From Ferrimonas aestuarii (GTDB lineage: Bacteria > Pseudomonadota > Gammaproteobacteria > Enterobacterales > Shewanellaceae), in assembly GCF_005116665.1 (NCBI RefSeq), contig NZ_SWCJ01000004.1:62001-126000 (forward strand): a stretch of 64,000 nucleotides of DNA, in the 5' to 3' direction. The notes beneath the pieces are model-generated. The model saw nothing but the letters and a program-made list of their open reading frames with translations. It was not told the DNA's origin and made no database searches. Of this stretch, positions 37,096 through 46,147 are shown piece by piece. The translations under genes were made by a program, and so were the position numbers. Within the stretch, counting starts at the first letter, position 1. Every line of letters begins with the position of its first letter.

Positions 37096-37830
37096 ATGAA
37101 AAAACTTGCTATTGCTCTTAGCTTAATCTGCTCTGGTTCTGCTTTGGCCGATGCTCACATGGAGATCGCCCAGCGCCCTTACCAACAGCCGACCGCTATC
37201 CCATACGACAGCACCCCATTCTCCCCTCAGACCACCATGCCTGAACAGTGTGCCGATCCGATGGTAGAGAAATACATCGCTGACTGGGAAGCGGGTAAAA
37301 TCGACTTCGAAACCATTCAAGCCAATGACTCCATCGCCAAAGATCAGCGCTACTGCAAAACCTTAGACGACAACGGCAACATCTCTGAAGTTAAAGACTG
37401 TGACCGTACTAAGTCTCCTGTGGGCTACATCTGGAAAGAGCTGTCTGATTCCCCAATGGTTATCGGCATCACCGACGGCGGTAAGTCTGACCACGAACCC
37501 CACTTCCATGGCCAACCTGAGTGTTACTACGCCGTATCCGGTCGTGCTCGCACCTTATCCGATGGCCAGTACAAGTGGATGGAAAAAGGCATGTACTTCT
37601 ACATTCCAGGTAACACCATCCACAACACCCCAATCACCGAAGAGGAAGGGTTTGGCGTGATGTACTGGTATCCAAAGAACGCTCACTTCGATGGCTTCAA
37701 ATACTACTGGCGTAAAGACGTGAAGAACCTGCGCGTAGCTGAAGAAGCGTTTGATCGCGTTGACGCACTGCGTAAAGCGGCAATGGATCTGGGCCCATAC
37801 GGCACCAACCAAGACAAATTCGCCAAATAA
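37096..37830 (+). CDS. Periplasmic cupin, DMSP-lyase-like (module 1)
   Basis: A 244-residue protein with Sec signal peptide (cleavage near SALA|DAHM) and one C-terminal cupin. Motif 1 is HFHGQPECYYAVSG: His136, His138, Glu142, Tyr144. Motif 2 has GMYFYIPGNTIHN with His176. The spacing of His138, Glu142, Tyr144 and His176 (+4, +6, +38) equals that of the metal ligands and catalytic Tyr of the DMSP lyase DddQ (His125, Glu129, Tyr131, His163, from memory). That suggests a lyase that releases an unsaturated acid such as acrylate, which the adjacent reductase could use. An isomerase or an oxygenase remains possible. It is in line with the flavoprotein and cytochrome genes, with GGAGATG upstream. 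Confidence 0.7.
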   Translation: MKKLAIALSLICSGSALADAHMEIAQRPYQQPTAIPYDSTPFSPQTTMPEQCADPMVEKYIADWEAGKIDFETIQANDSIAKDQRYCKTLDDNGNISEVKDCDRTKSPVGYIWKELSDSPMVIGITDGGKSDHEPHFHGQPECYYAVSGRARTLSDGQYKWMEKGMYFYIPGNTIHNTPITEEEGFGVMYWYPKNAHFDGFKYYWRKDVKNLRVAEEAFDRVDALRKAAMDLGPYGTNQDKFAK

Positions 37831-37846
37831 GCAGCACCGAATATCT

Positions 37847-37872
37847 GGGGGCCGAAGCTGATTGGCTCCCCC
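37847..37872 (+). terminator. Hairpin between cupin and porin genes of module 1
   Basis: GGGGGCC (37847-37853) pairs with GGCTCCCCC (37864-37872, one bulged base), followed by TGAAAAAATAATG. There is no T-run, so it more likely stabilises or attenuates than terminates. A hairpin occupies the same place in module 2. Confidence 0.45.
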
Positions 37873-37894
37873 TGAAAAAATAATGATGATTGAT

Positions 37895-39019
37895 ATGACT
37901 AAAACAACTCTACTGGCCGCTGCCATTGCAGCTGCCCTATGCGGTACCGCTCACGCTCAACAACAAGAAGACGGCATCAATGTTGGCGGTGCAGTGCGCG
38001 TAAACTACGGCCTGAAATTCTACGATGACGCCTCCAAAGACAAAGGCGGCGACTTCGATTTCGACATGGCGGCCATCAAGTTCTCAGGCAAGCAGGGCGA
38101 TTTTGGTTTGGCGATGGAGTATCGCTTCACCAAGAGCACCGATTACATCAAGTACGGCTACGGCTACTACGACTACAACGATGAAACTCAAGTTCAACTG
38201 GGTATCACCAAGGTGCCTTTCGGTAACCGTGAGTTCATCTCCAACAGCTGGTGGTTCGGTCTGCCTTACTACCTCGGCTTCGAAGATGATTACGATACCG
38301 GCATCAAGCTGACCAAAGATGACGGCAAATGGCACACCGACGTGGCGTTCTTCAAAGCGGCAGAGTACGGTCCATCTGAGAACAAGCGTTACTCTACCGA
38401 CATCTACACCGGCACCATCAACGGCACCGAGTACTACAATGAAGAGACCAACCAGCTGAACTTCCGTCAGACCTACACCACGGATTTCGCTGGCGGCAAA
38501 ACCACCATGGGTGGCTCGCTGCAATGGGGCCAAATCTACAACAGCAAAACCGGTAAAAACGGTGACCGCTATGCGGTAGCCGCGCACCTGGACAGCAGCT
38601 TCAATGGCTGGAACATCCAGTTGCAAGCGATGCAGTACGAATACGATGCAGAAAACCAAGCTGGCGTAGACAACAACAAGATCGGTATGTCAGTAGTGAG
38701 CTGGCAGTACGAGATTGCGGCCAAAGGTCAGGCGTACAACTTCAACATCGCCAAGACCATCCCAACCTCTTGGGGTAGCGTGAAGGTGTACAACGACTTC
38801 GGCATCATGACCCCAGACACCGATGACGACAGCTTCAACAACAGCTACCAAAACGTAACCGGTGCCGCCTTCTCTGCAGGTCCGGTATACATCATGGCGG
38901 ACTTCGTTATGGGTAAAAACATGACCTTCTCTACCGAGAAAAACGATCACGTTGGCCTAGATGAAGTGGGCAGTGGCTGGGATCAGCGCATCAACATCAA
39001 CTTCGGCTACTACTTCTAA
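37895..39019 (+). CDS. Porin-like beta-barrel protein (module 1)
   Basis: About 374 residues. Signal peptide MTKTTLLAAAIAAALCGTAHA; the mature protein is rich in Tyr/Asp/Gly strands and ends in NFGYYF with C-terminal Phe, as for an outer-membrane barrel. It is clearly paralogous to the protein at 53385: shared KGGDFDFD/KGGDLDFN, PFGNREF/PFGNRNY, YYLGFEDDYD/YYLGFEDAFD and GTINGTEYYNEE/GTINGTEYNNEE. Alternative starts at 37883 or 37886 are possible. I infer it lets the substrate of the neighbouring cupin and reductase enter the periplasm. Confidence 0.8.
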   Translation: MTKTTLLAAAIAAALCGTAHAQQQEDGINVGGAVRVNYGLKFYDDASKDKGGDFDFDMAAIKFSGKQGDFGLAMEYRFTKSTDYIKYGYGYYDYNDETQVQLGITKVPFGNREFISNSWWFGLPYYLGFEDDYDTGIKLTKDDGKWHTDVAFFKAAEYGPSENKRYSTDIYTGTINGTEYYNEETNQLNFRQTYTTDFAGGKTTMGGSLQWGQIYNSKTGKNGDRYAVAAHLDSSFNGWNIQLQAMQYEYDAENQAGVDNNKIGMSVVSWQYEIAAKGQAYNFNIAKTIPTSWGSVKVYNDFGIMTPDTDDDSFNNSYQNVTGAAFSAGPVYIMADFVMGKNMTFSTEKNDHVGLDEVGSGWDQRININFGYYF

Positions 39020-39060
39020 GCCGCAACAAACCTTGATTCTTATTTGTTCCTGACGATACT

Positions 39061-39086
39061 GGCCTCCCTCTGGGAGGCCTTTTTTA
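39061..39086 (+). terminator. Terminator closing module 1
   Basis: GGCCTCCC/GGGAGGCC stem (39061-39068 with 39072-39079), loop TCT, then seven T residues. Confidence 0.93.
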
Positions 39087-39304
39087 ATAATTAAAAATAA
39101 GCTTAGTCACAATAAATAGGACCAATCAATATAGTAATCACATTCAATCGTTTATTCTGCTGACCTGCATCTCACTTCTATAAAAACAAAACTAACATCT
39201 ATGGGTTTCCGCATATAAATCAATAGTATAGCCAATCACAATAATGATGGCGGCTTTTTGATAATAGATGTCAAAGCTAAAGACAACAAAACGGAGACAA
39301 TGAG

Positions 39305-41080
39305 ATGAAAAACCAAAACATCTCAGCAACATTCTTTTTACTTAGCCTGCTAACTGGATGTGGTGGAAGTAGTGGTAGTGATCAAGAAAGTACAAAAGTA
39401 AATTACTGCAGCGTCATTGATTTCAACGAAATACCTACAGGCAGGATTGCGAAAGCAACAATATCAAATAATAACACCTTCTTGGTTTTAAAAAATAATG
39501 AACATGAACTTTATGATGTTAATAATCAGAAAAAAGTTCGGTGCGATTCATTAATTGAAAGTATTGAGCCCAATAAAAATGATGGAGTTTTCGTTTTTAC
39601 AAACGATCGATTCTTCCAATATCACGACGGCAGCTTCAGTTCATATAAAAAATATGAAAGGTATTCAATATCTAATGGGGAAGTAATTTTTTCAGAAAAT
39701 GAAAAACTTAATATATTTGATGGAAATGAAACTATTAGCTTTGGCGTAGGGAATCCAGTCGAAGGTGCTCACAATCAATATTTGAGTTGGAAAACTGATA
39801 ACAAAGAACTCCAGATAACTAATAAAAATGGTGAGACATTTAATTTTGAAACACCTTACGAATCAATTGAGAGTGTATCAATCCCAACTATTAATGACTC
39901 TCAATTAGTAATAAATAAAGAAATATCAAATATTCGATATATCCCATCATCCAAATCCTTTATTGATAACAACTATGAGAAAGATTATCAAATTACTGAT
40001 CTAATTTTCACACCGTCAGGCTACCTTAGTGAAGATGGAACGCTTTACAACATTGGCCTTCAAGAAATAAAAGTTGTAGATAAAGTTTCAGTATCCTCTC
40101 TCGAATTTATATCATCAAATAAAAATGGAGATATATTATTCTTAGAGGGTGACAGTTACTTTCTCAGAAGCAAAAACGGTGAGATCTATAAGCTAGATAA
40201 CTATAATTTTAATCTCCAGTCAAAACTAGAAGATCTATCCTCAACGATCAGAAAGTTTCCCTACCCATATACATCAGCAATTTCATTGACTGATGATACT
40301 GGCTGCATCGATTGTGATTCTGAGTACAGGAACAGGAATTATTTAGAAAACTATGGGATTGGTATTGACTACGAAATAGTAACCTATGATTTCGATAGGA
40401 AACCATCTAAAGTCGAAGTGTTGCTAAACGATGTAATAGGGCATGGCCATAGCTTCTATGGGCATGGACATCAACATATCAACCATGACAGTCTCAGCTA
40501 CGAAGACGCTTTAGCATCATTTAAAACATCAAAAGCGTCACTGGAAAGCTACGGATTAACCCCAGTTGCTTACGCTTATCCAGGCGGAAAAGGAATTGAG
40601 AAAGAAACACAACTAGCTCTACAAAAAAGTGGATTTTATTCTGGGCGTAGTTTCAATATGAGAGATTATCCCTACAACGATCTTTTCTTATATAAGTCAA
40701 AATCCGAATTTGATCACCCTTGGTTGCTACCAATTATTAGATTCGAAAATCAATCCTCCACTGGTTGCAATACTTGCGTGGATACTGATGAAGAGCTAAT
40801 AAAATATACGAAGCAAAATAGAGAGTATGAATCCTGGATGATCTTTGTATTCCACTCAATTGGGTGGAAAGAAGGCTGGGGCTACACAGAACGAAAATTC
40901 TTTGAACATACTATTGATCATTTAGTATCTGAAGGAGATATTTGGGTGGCATCAATGAACGAAGTAACCAAACAAATCTACCAACATAAATATACAACTT
41001 TTTACAAGAGGGGCGAACAAAAGTTTATTGATGACGGTCTATTTGATAAAGTTTTTGACCGTACTTTAGAGTTTAATTAA
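39305..41080 (+). CDS. Lipoprotein with C-terminal NodB-like polysaccharide deacetylase domain
   Basis: A 591-residue protein with lipoprotein signal (lipobox LLTGC, Cys19) and a Gly/Ser linker. Residues 35-300 seem beta-rich, possibly propeller-like. From about residue 320 a NodB-type fold is visible: motif 1 LTDD (Asp330, Asp331), a His-rich motif 2 region GHGHSFYGHGHQHINH (380-394), motif 3 AYPGG (424-428), and a late FHS-I-G motif that would carry the catalytic His. The family removes acyl groups from cell-wall or capsule sugars. Base composition is strikingly AT-rich compared with both neighbours, and codon use differs (many AAT, ATA, AGA), a sign of transfer. GGAGACA before the ATG supports the start. 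Confidence 0.65.
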   Translation: MKNQNISATFFLLSLLTGCGGSSGSDQESTKVNYCSVIDFNEIPTGRIAKATISNNNTFLVLKNNEHELYDVNNQKKVRCDSLIESIEPNKNDGVFVFTNDRFFQYHDGSFSSYKKYERYSISNGEVIFSENEKLNIFDGNETISFGVGNPVEGAHNQYLSWKTDNKELQITNKNGETFNFETPYESIESVSIPTINDSQLVINKEISNIRYIPSSKSFIDNNYEKDYQITDLIFTPSGYLSEDGTLYNIGLQEIKVVDKVSVSSLEFISSNKNGDILFLEGDSYFLRSKNGEIYKLDNYNFNLQSKLEDLSSTIRKFPYPYTSAISLTDDTGCIDCDSEYRNRNYLENYGIGIDYEIVTYDFDRKPSKVEVLLNDVIGHGHSFYGHGHQHINHDSLSYEDALASFKTSKASLESYGLTPVAYAYPGGKGIEKETQLALQKSGFYSGRSFNMRDYPYNDLFLYKSKSEFDHPWLLPIIRFENQSSTGCNTCVDTDEELIKYTKQNREYESWMIFVFHSIGWKEGWGYTERKFFEHTIDHLVSEGDIWVASMNEVTKQIYQHKYTTFYKRGEQKFIDDGLFDKVFDRTLEFN

Positions 41081-41118
41081 TACCCGTTATTTGTTAATAC
41101 CTTAGCAATAGCCACCAA

Positions 41119-41151
41119 ACAAAAAGCCCCGTGATTCGTCACAGGGCTTTC
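41119..41151 (-). terminator. Terminator of the TetR gene (bidirectional)
   Basis: AAAGCCCCGTGA pairs with TCACAGGGCTTT (one mismatch) around a TTCG loop, with an A-run on the left side that is a T-run on the minus strand. It lies 27 bases past the TetR stop. Confidence 0.85.
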
Positions 41152-41177
41152 CATTATCTGCTTAGCGTCAGCTCGCT

Positions 41178-41930
41178 CTATTCCAGCGTTTGCGCATGGG
41201 TCTTCTGGCAGCGCTCACAACTGTTAAAGTTGTCTCGATTCTGGCTGTAATACATGTGCACGCGCATGCCGATGCGCTCAAAATCCGCCAACTTTAAGGT
41301 TTCCCGCCAGCGATAGGGCATGAACACCTTTTTCAGTTGCTTAAACAAAGTGATGCGTTTCTCCTGCAGGTAGTTCTTATCAATAAGACCGCTTTCAAAG
41401 GCACTGAGCGCACCACTAAGATAGAAGGTGATCGCTTGTGATAACTCCAGCACCTCCTCTTCTGAGGCATCCAGCTCACCCGCCTCCACCGCTTGCTGCA
41501 CGTAGCCGGTTACCCAGTGCCAATATTGGTTAATGCGCTTTTTGAACACCAAATTCTTCTCTGGGCTGGCCAGTTTCCACACCATGCTATTCACCGCCAC
41601 CTGGCGCACTAGATTGAAGCTTGGAGAAAAATAGGTGGCCTCAAAGGTAAAGATGATAGGAATCAGCACCTTTTCCATGGCCGTCATGTTGGGATGCAAG
41701 CGTTCAAAATCCGCAAACTGGTTGGCAGTGGCATTGCGAAGAAAACAGCACACCAACAGATCCTCTTTACTCTCAAACAACTTATAAAACGAGTTGTTGG
41801 ACAGCCCGGAATCTGACACCACCTGAGACACTTTGAATGACACAATGCCCTGATTTGAAATCAGGTTTTCGGCGGCGTCCAACAGCTTTTGACAACGCTG
41901 TTGCTGCGCCGCAGTAACTGGACAATGCAC
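41178..41930 (-). CDS. TetR/AcrR-family transcriptional regulator with C-terminal CxxC
   Basis: A 250-residue TetR-type repressor. DNA-binding HTH at about residues 13-60 (LLDAAENLISNQGIVSFKVSQVVSDSGLSNNSFYKLFESKEDLL), then an all-helical ligand domain. The last 15 residues contain CERC, unusual for TetR proteins, which could bind a metal or form a disulfide. The frame opens with GTG at 41930 (AAGG eight bases upstream); there is no ATG nearby. It stands between the NodB lipoprotein and the Aer-like receptors; the target genes are unknown, but module 1 is the nearest metabolic operon. Confidence 0.8.
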   Translation of the reverse strand: MHCPVTAAQQQRCQKLLDAAENLISNQGIVSFKVSQVVSDSGLSNNSFYKLFESKEDLLVCCFLRNATANQFADFERLHPNMTAMEKVLIPIIFTFEATYFSPSFNLVRQVAVNSMVWKLASPEKNLVFKKRINQYWHWVTGYVQQAVEAGELDASEEEVLELSQAITFYLSGALSAFESGLIDKNYLQEKRITLFKQLKKVFMPYRWRETLKLADFERIGMRVHMYYSQNRDNFNSCERCQKTHAQTLE

Positions 41931-42082
41931 AACGGCTACCTTACTAATAAAATGATTAATGAGATTATACGGGAATCCAGAGCCAGCAACCGTTTCAGGG
42001 CCATTTCAACCGAGGTTTCAGGGGCTTTTTTTCATTATTGCGGCGTGGGTCTAATATCCCTCAAGTTTGTATTCAGACACAC

Positions 42083-42107
42083 AAAAACGGCGGCTCTGTG
42101 GCCGCCG
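42083..42107 (-). terminator. Terminator of Aer-like receptor 1
   Basis: CGGCGGC/GCCGCCG stem (42088-42094 with 42101-42107) with five A residues to its left, 20 bases beyond the stop codon. Confidence 0.88.
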
Positions 42108-42126
42108 TGTGATTTTGAGTTCCAGC

Positions 42127-43701
42127 TCAATACTCTCGTTGAACGCTCTGTTTCCAAAACTGACGCGACAGATGGTGAGTCTTATTCGACAGACGCAGCA
42201 TCTGCTCACTGCGATCTTTGGCGTGCTCTGTTTGCACTAGGCTCTCTTGCGCCAGTTCGCTGATGACCTGAATCGACTTACTGATGTCGGTTGCCACCGT
42301 GCTCTGTTGCGCCATCGCCGCCGCGTTTTGTTCTGTCATGGAGCTGATCTTATTGATTGAGGCGCGCAGCTGCTCGAACGCGGCATCGGCCTCTTCTGCC
42401 AACTCAACCGAGGTCTTGGCTTGATCCTGTCCGGCCACCATCGCTTGAGTCGCACGAACTGTACTCTCTTGGAACTTGGCCACAATGGTCTCAATCTGAG
42501 CCGTTGACTCACTGGTGCGGCTGGACAGCTGACGCACTTCATCGGCCACCACCGCAAAACCTCGGCCAGACTCTCCGGCTCGAGCGGCTTCAATGGCGGC
42601 ATTTAACGCCAACAGGTTGGTCTGCTCAGCAATACCACGAATCACCCCAAGCACCTCACCAATAGACTGGCTGTCCTGTTCAATGGAGTGCACCACATCG
42701 GAGAAGTGTCCCACTTCGGTACTGAGCTTGTTGATGGCATCGATCACCGTCACCAATCGCTCATGACCTAGCTCTGCGACCGTGTGGCTGGCATCCACTT
42801 CGGCAGCGGCCTGCTGAGTGTTTTCATTCACTTCATTGAAGCTGGCCGTCATCTCTTCCATCGCCGTTGCCGCTTGGCTGGTCTGTTGACTCTGGCTGTC
42901 TGCCCGAGTCCGAGTTTCGTTGATGGTCTCAGTCAGACTGCCGCTCTCCGAGCTGATGGAACCGGCGGAATCGGCCATGCGGCCCACCACGCCTCCGGTT
43001 TCTGTCACCAGATAATGGATGGCCATATCCAATTTGCCGATCTCATCACGGCGGCCGGTATAGATACCTTGAGCGATGGGATCGTCAATGATGGTAGTGG
43101 CAATACCAACCACGTTACGAAACGGGGCCATCAACTGGTAGATCCCTAGGCCACCAACCACTGCCGCAATCAGTCCAGCAAGCCAAGGGTTGTAGCTCGC
43201 CCCCAGCGCGGTAATCCCTGCCAACAACATAACAAACAGAATCAACCGACCAGCAAACCCCAACTTAGCGGGTTTTAGCACCCCAGGGACCTTGCCTTGA
43301 TTGAGCTGCTGGTACACCGACTCAGCACTGGCAACCTGATTTGGAGTCGGCTTGCGGCGTACCGATTGCATCTCGACCGGTTGGCCATTCTCGAACACCG
43401 GTGCCACGTAGGCGTTGACCCAATAGTGGTCACCACTCTTACTGCGGTTTTTCACGATGCCCATCCACGGCTTACCCTGTTTAAGTCGAGTCCACATCGA
43501 TTCGAACGCGGCTTCAGGCATATCTGGGTGACGCACAATATTATGAGGACTGCCGATCAGCTCCTCATAGGAAAACTCAGCAACGTCAACGAAGGTGTCG
43601 TTGGCGTACTTAATGTTTCCATGAAGATCCGTGGTAGAGAGTAGGATGCATTCATTGCTGAGCGGCTTCTCTTTCTGAGTAACCGGTTGGTTTACGCGCA
43701 T
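42127..43701 (-). CDS. Aer-like energy-taxis receptor 1 (PAS-HAMP-MA)
   Basis: A 524-residue cytoplasm-facing chemoreceptor. N-terminal PAS domain (about residues 20-115) with the Aer signature NIVRHPDMP and [17 protein letters not shown], typical of FAD-binding Aer PAS domains. Two close helices near residues 150-195 form a membrane hairpin with no periplasmic domain. A HAMP-like segment follows, then the MA signalling domain ([34 protein letters not shown]). It ends SVQREY, without a CheR-docking tail. Such receptors sense electron-transport state through FAD, fitting a region full of anaerobic reductases. It is the first of three tandem paralogues of equal length. Confidence 0.92.
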   Translation of the reverse strand: MRVNQPVTQKEKPLSNECILLSTTDLHGNIKYANDTFVDVAEFSYEELIGSPHNIVRHPDMPEAAFESMWTRLKQGKPWMGIVKNRSKSGDHYWVNAYVAPVFENGQPVEMQSVRRKPTPNQVASAESVYQQLNQGKVPGVLKPAKLGFAGRLILFVMLLAGITALGASYNPWLAGLIAAVVGGLGIYQLMAPFRNVVGIATTIIDDPIAQGIYTGRRDEIGKLDMAIHYLVTETGGVVGRMADSAGSISSESGSLTETINETRTRADSQSQQTSQAATAMEEMTASFNEVNENTQQAAAEVDASHTVAELGHERLVTVIDAINKLSTEVGHFSDVVHSIEQDSQSIGEVLGVIRGIAEQTNLLALNAAIEAARAGESGRGFAVVADEVRQLSSRTSESTAQIETIVAKFQESTVRATQAMVAGQDQAKTSVELAEEADAAFEQLRASINKISSMTEQNAAAMAQQSTVATDISKSIQVISELAQESLVQTEHAKDRSEQMLRLSNKTHHLSRQFWKQSVQREY

Positions 43702-44083
43702 AATTGATCTGCTATTTTTTTGTTCGATTTGGCGGTAGCTGCCGCTCTTATATCAAAAACCACCTCAGGGCTGGGGAGCAATGTGAGCTTTTGTGAACTG
43801 GATTACCTAACCACCTGATAAAGTTCACATTTTAATAGGACTATTCACACAAGATTTTCAATCGCCAGCGAAATGATAATGGAATTCATGACCATTCCCT
43901 TGGTTAGACAAGCGGGCAGTTGGCCGCTTAGATAGGCAGAGACAACGCAATAACGCTGCAGATTTACGCCTCATTTCACCTCATCATCATGCTCGTTTCG
44001 TCTCTGTCCGGCGCATGTTCGTTTCGACGGAAAAAACAAAAACGGCGGCCCGATGGCCGCCGCTTGAAGAGGAGCTTACCTTA
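43702..44083. other. Spacer between Aer-like receptors 1 and 2
   Basis: No gene. Contains the promoter of receptor 1; a segment (43744-43805) that matches the spacer upstream of receptor 2 (46015-46075), sharing GCTCTTATATCAAAAACC and TTTTGTGAACTGGATT; and the old terminator of receptor 2 at 44031-44062. Confidence 0.6.
44031..44062 (-). terminator. Terminator of Aer-like receptor 2, displaced by the MITE-like element
   Basis: CGGCGGCC/GGCCGCCG stem (44043-44050 with 44055-44062) with an A-run to the left. In receptor 1 the matching terminator is 20 bases after the stop; here it is about 250 bases away because a 230-bp element lies between. Confidence 0.85.
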
Positions 44084-44313
44084 GGGTCTGTTGACCTTTT
44101 GAGCTCATTTTTGTGCCACAAATTGGCCTTTTAGATCTGAATCTAGCCACTGGTGGCCGTTCGGATCGCAAACAATGGGTTTCTGGGTGCCCTAAGGGGG
44201 CCTGACTAACGGCTTCTACGATTTCAACGTAGAACCACTATGCATCAATCGTTTTCCTTGATCAAAAGCCGTTATCCTAGACCAAATTTTCATCACCAAA
44301 GATAAACAGACCC
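44084..44313. mobile_element. MITE-like 230-bp element with inverted ends, inserted at a stop codon
   Basis: Ends are GGGTCTGTT (44084-44092) and AACAGACCC (44305-44313), a perfect 9-bp terminal inverted repeat, flanked on both sides by TA. Inside are further inverted repeats: TAACGGCTT/AAGCCGTTA and TTCTACG/CGTAGAA. There is no open frame for a transposase, so it would be mobilised in trans by an IS with matching ends. Its right end forms part of the TAG stop codon of Aer-like receptor 2. No second copy is seen in the window. Confidence 0.65.
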
Positions 44314-45887
44314 TAGTACTCTCTTTGCACGCTTTGTTTCCAAAACTGTTCAGAAAGATGATGGGTTTTATTCGACAGGCGCAGCATCTGCTCACTGCGA
44401 TCTTTGGCGTGCTCTGTTTGCACTAGGCTCTCTTGCGCCAGTTCGCTGATGACCTGAATCGACTTACTGATGTCCGTCGCCACCGTACTCTGCTGAGCCA
44501 TCGCCGCCGCATTTTGCTCAGTCATAGAGCTGATCTTATTGATTGAGGCGCGCAGCTGCTCAAAGGCGGCATCGGCCTCTTCTGCCAACTCCACCGAGGT
44601 CTTCGCTTGTTCTTGGCCCGCCACCATCGCTTGAGTCGCACGAACCGTGCTCTCTTGGAACTTGGCCACAATGGTCTCAATCTGAGCCGTTGACTCACTG
44701 GTGCGGCTGGACAGCTGACGCACTTCATCGGCCACCACCGCAAAACCTCGGCCAGACTCTCCGGCTCGAGCGGCTTCAATGGCGGCGTTTAGCGCCAGCA
44801 GGTTGGTCTGCTCGGCGATACCACGAATCACCCCAAGCACTTCACCAATAGACTGGCTGTCCTGCTCAATGGAGCGCACCACATCAGAGAAGTGCCCCAC
44901 TTCGGTGCTGAGCTTGTTGATGGCATCGATTACCGTTACCAATCGCTCATGACCCAACTCTGCGACTGTGTGGCTGGCATCCACTTCCGCAGCCGCCTGC
45001 TGGGTGTTTTCATTGACCTCATTAAAGCTGGCCGTCATCTCTTCCATCGCCGTTGCCGCCTGGCTGGTTTGCTGGCTCTGGCTGTCGGCCCGGGTACGAG
45101 TTTCATTGATGGTATCGGTCAAACTGCCGCTTTCGGAGCTGATGGAGCCGGCAGAATCGGCCATGCGCCCCACCACACCACCGGTTTCTGTCACCAGATA
45201 ATGAATGGCAAGATCCAGCTTACCGATCTCATCCCGGCGTCCGGCATAGATACCTTGAGCGATGGGGTCATCAATAATGCTGGTGGCGGTCTCCACTAAC
45301 TTCCTAAATGGCGCCATGATCAGGTAGGCACCCAGACCGCCCAAGACCGCGGTCACCACACCGGCGATCACAGGATGATAAGTTGCCGCTGCAGCCGCAA
45401 CCCCGGCAATTAGCATCGTGAACAGAATGAGTCGGCCCACAAAGCCCAATTTAGCCGGTTTAAGAACCGCTGGGGTTTTCCCCTGATTAAGCTGCTGATA
45501 CACCGCCTCGGCGCTGGCAACTTGGTTTGCCGTTGGTTTACGGCGAACCGATTGCATCTCATGAGGCTGACCATTTTCAAATACTGGTGCGACGTAGGCA
45601 TTTACCCAGTAGTGATCGCCTCCCTTAGCGCGGTTCTTAACGATGCCCATCCACGGCTTACCCTGTTTCAGCCGAGTCCACATCGACTCAAATGCCGCCG
45701 GCGGCATATCAGGATGACGAACGATATTATGAGGCTGGCCTCTTAGCTCCTCATATGAGTACTCACCAACATCGATAAAGGTGTCGTTGGCGTACTTGAT
45801 ATTACCTTGTAGGTCCGTAGTAGAGAGTAGGATGCATTCATTGCTCAGAGGCTTCTCTACTTGGGTAACCGGTTGGTTTACACGCAT
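44313..45887 (-). CDS. Aer-like energy-taxis receptor 2 (PAS-HAMP-MA)
   Basis: 524 residues, same architecture as receptor 1 and nearly identical in the signalling half, with long runs of identical DNA (for example around 42190-42290 versus 44376-44476). The PAS domain and membrane hairpin differ more ([21 protein letters not shown] replaces the corresponding helix), so inputs may differ while output is shared. The stop codon TAG is created by the end of the inserted MITE-like element; receptor 1 uses TGA at this place and both proteins end in QREY, so nothing was lost. Confidence 0.92.
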   Translation of the reverse strand: MRVNQPVTQVEKPLSNECILLSTTDLQGNIKYANDTFIDVGEYSYEELRGQPHNIVRHPDMPPAAFESMWTRLKQGKPWMGIVKNRAKGGDHYWVNAYVAPVFENGQPHEMQSVRRKPTANQVASAEAVYQQLNQGKTPAVLKPAKLGFVGRLILFTMLIAGVAAAAATYHPVIAGVVTAVLGGLGAYLIMAPFRKLVETATSIIDDPIAQGIYAGRRDEIGKLDLAIHYLVTETGGVVGRMADSAGSISSESGSLTDTINETRTRADSQSQQTSQAATAMEEMTASFNEVNENTQQAAAEVDASHTVAELGHERLVTVIDAINKLSTEVGHFSDVVRSIEQDSQSIGEVLGVIRGIAEQTNLLALNAAIEAARAGESGRGFAVVADEVRQLSSRTSESTAQIETIVAKFQESTVRATQAMVAGQEQAKTSVELAEEADAAFEQLRASINKISSMTEQNAAAMAQQSTVATDISKSIQVISELAQESLVQTEHAKDRSEQMLRLSNKTHHLSEQFWKQSVQREY

Positions 45888-46025
45888 AATTTATCTGTTC
45901 ATTTTTTAGTAAGCGGCCATTCTGACAAACCGATAGCAAATCGATTTTGATTCACATCAAAGTTAAACTCAGTTTATTTCTGTTAGCTTTTTATTCGATT
46001 TATCAATAGTTAGCGCTCTTATATC

Positions 46026-46063
46026 AAAAACCCCGCGTTGGCGAAGCGCCAAAACGGGGTTTT
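46026..46063 (-). terminator. Terminator of Aer-like receptor 3
   Basis: AAAACCCCG and CGGGGTTTT arms (46027-46035 with 46055-46063) with an inner TTGGCG/CGCCAA stem. It lies within the segment repeated at 43744-43805, where the hairpin arms are not preserved. Confidence 0.8.
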
Positions 46064-46147
46064 GTGAACTGGATTTTATAAACCGTAGTGGCACCTTGAT
46101 GACGCTCAAATCTTACTCGCAAATGAGTCTCAATCACTTGATTTAGC

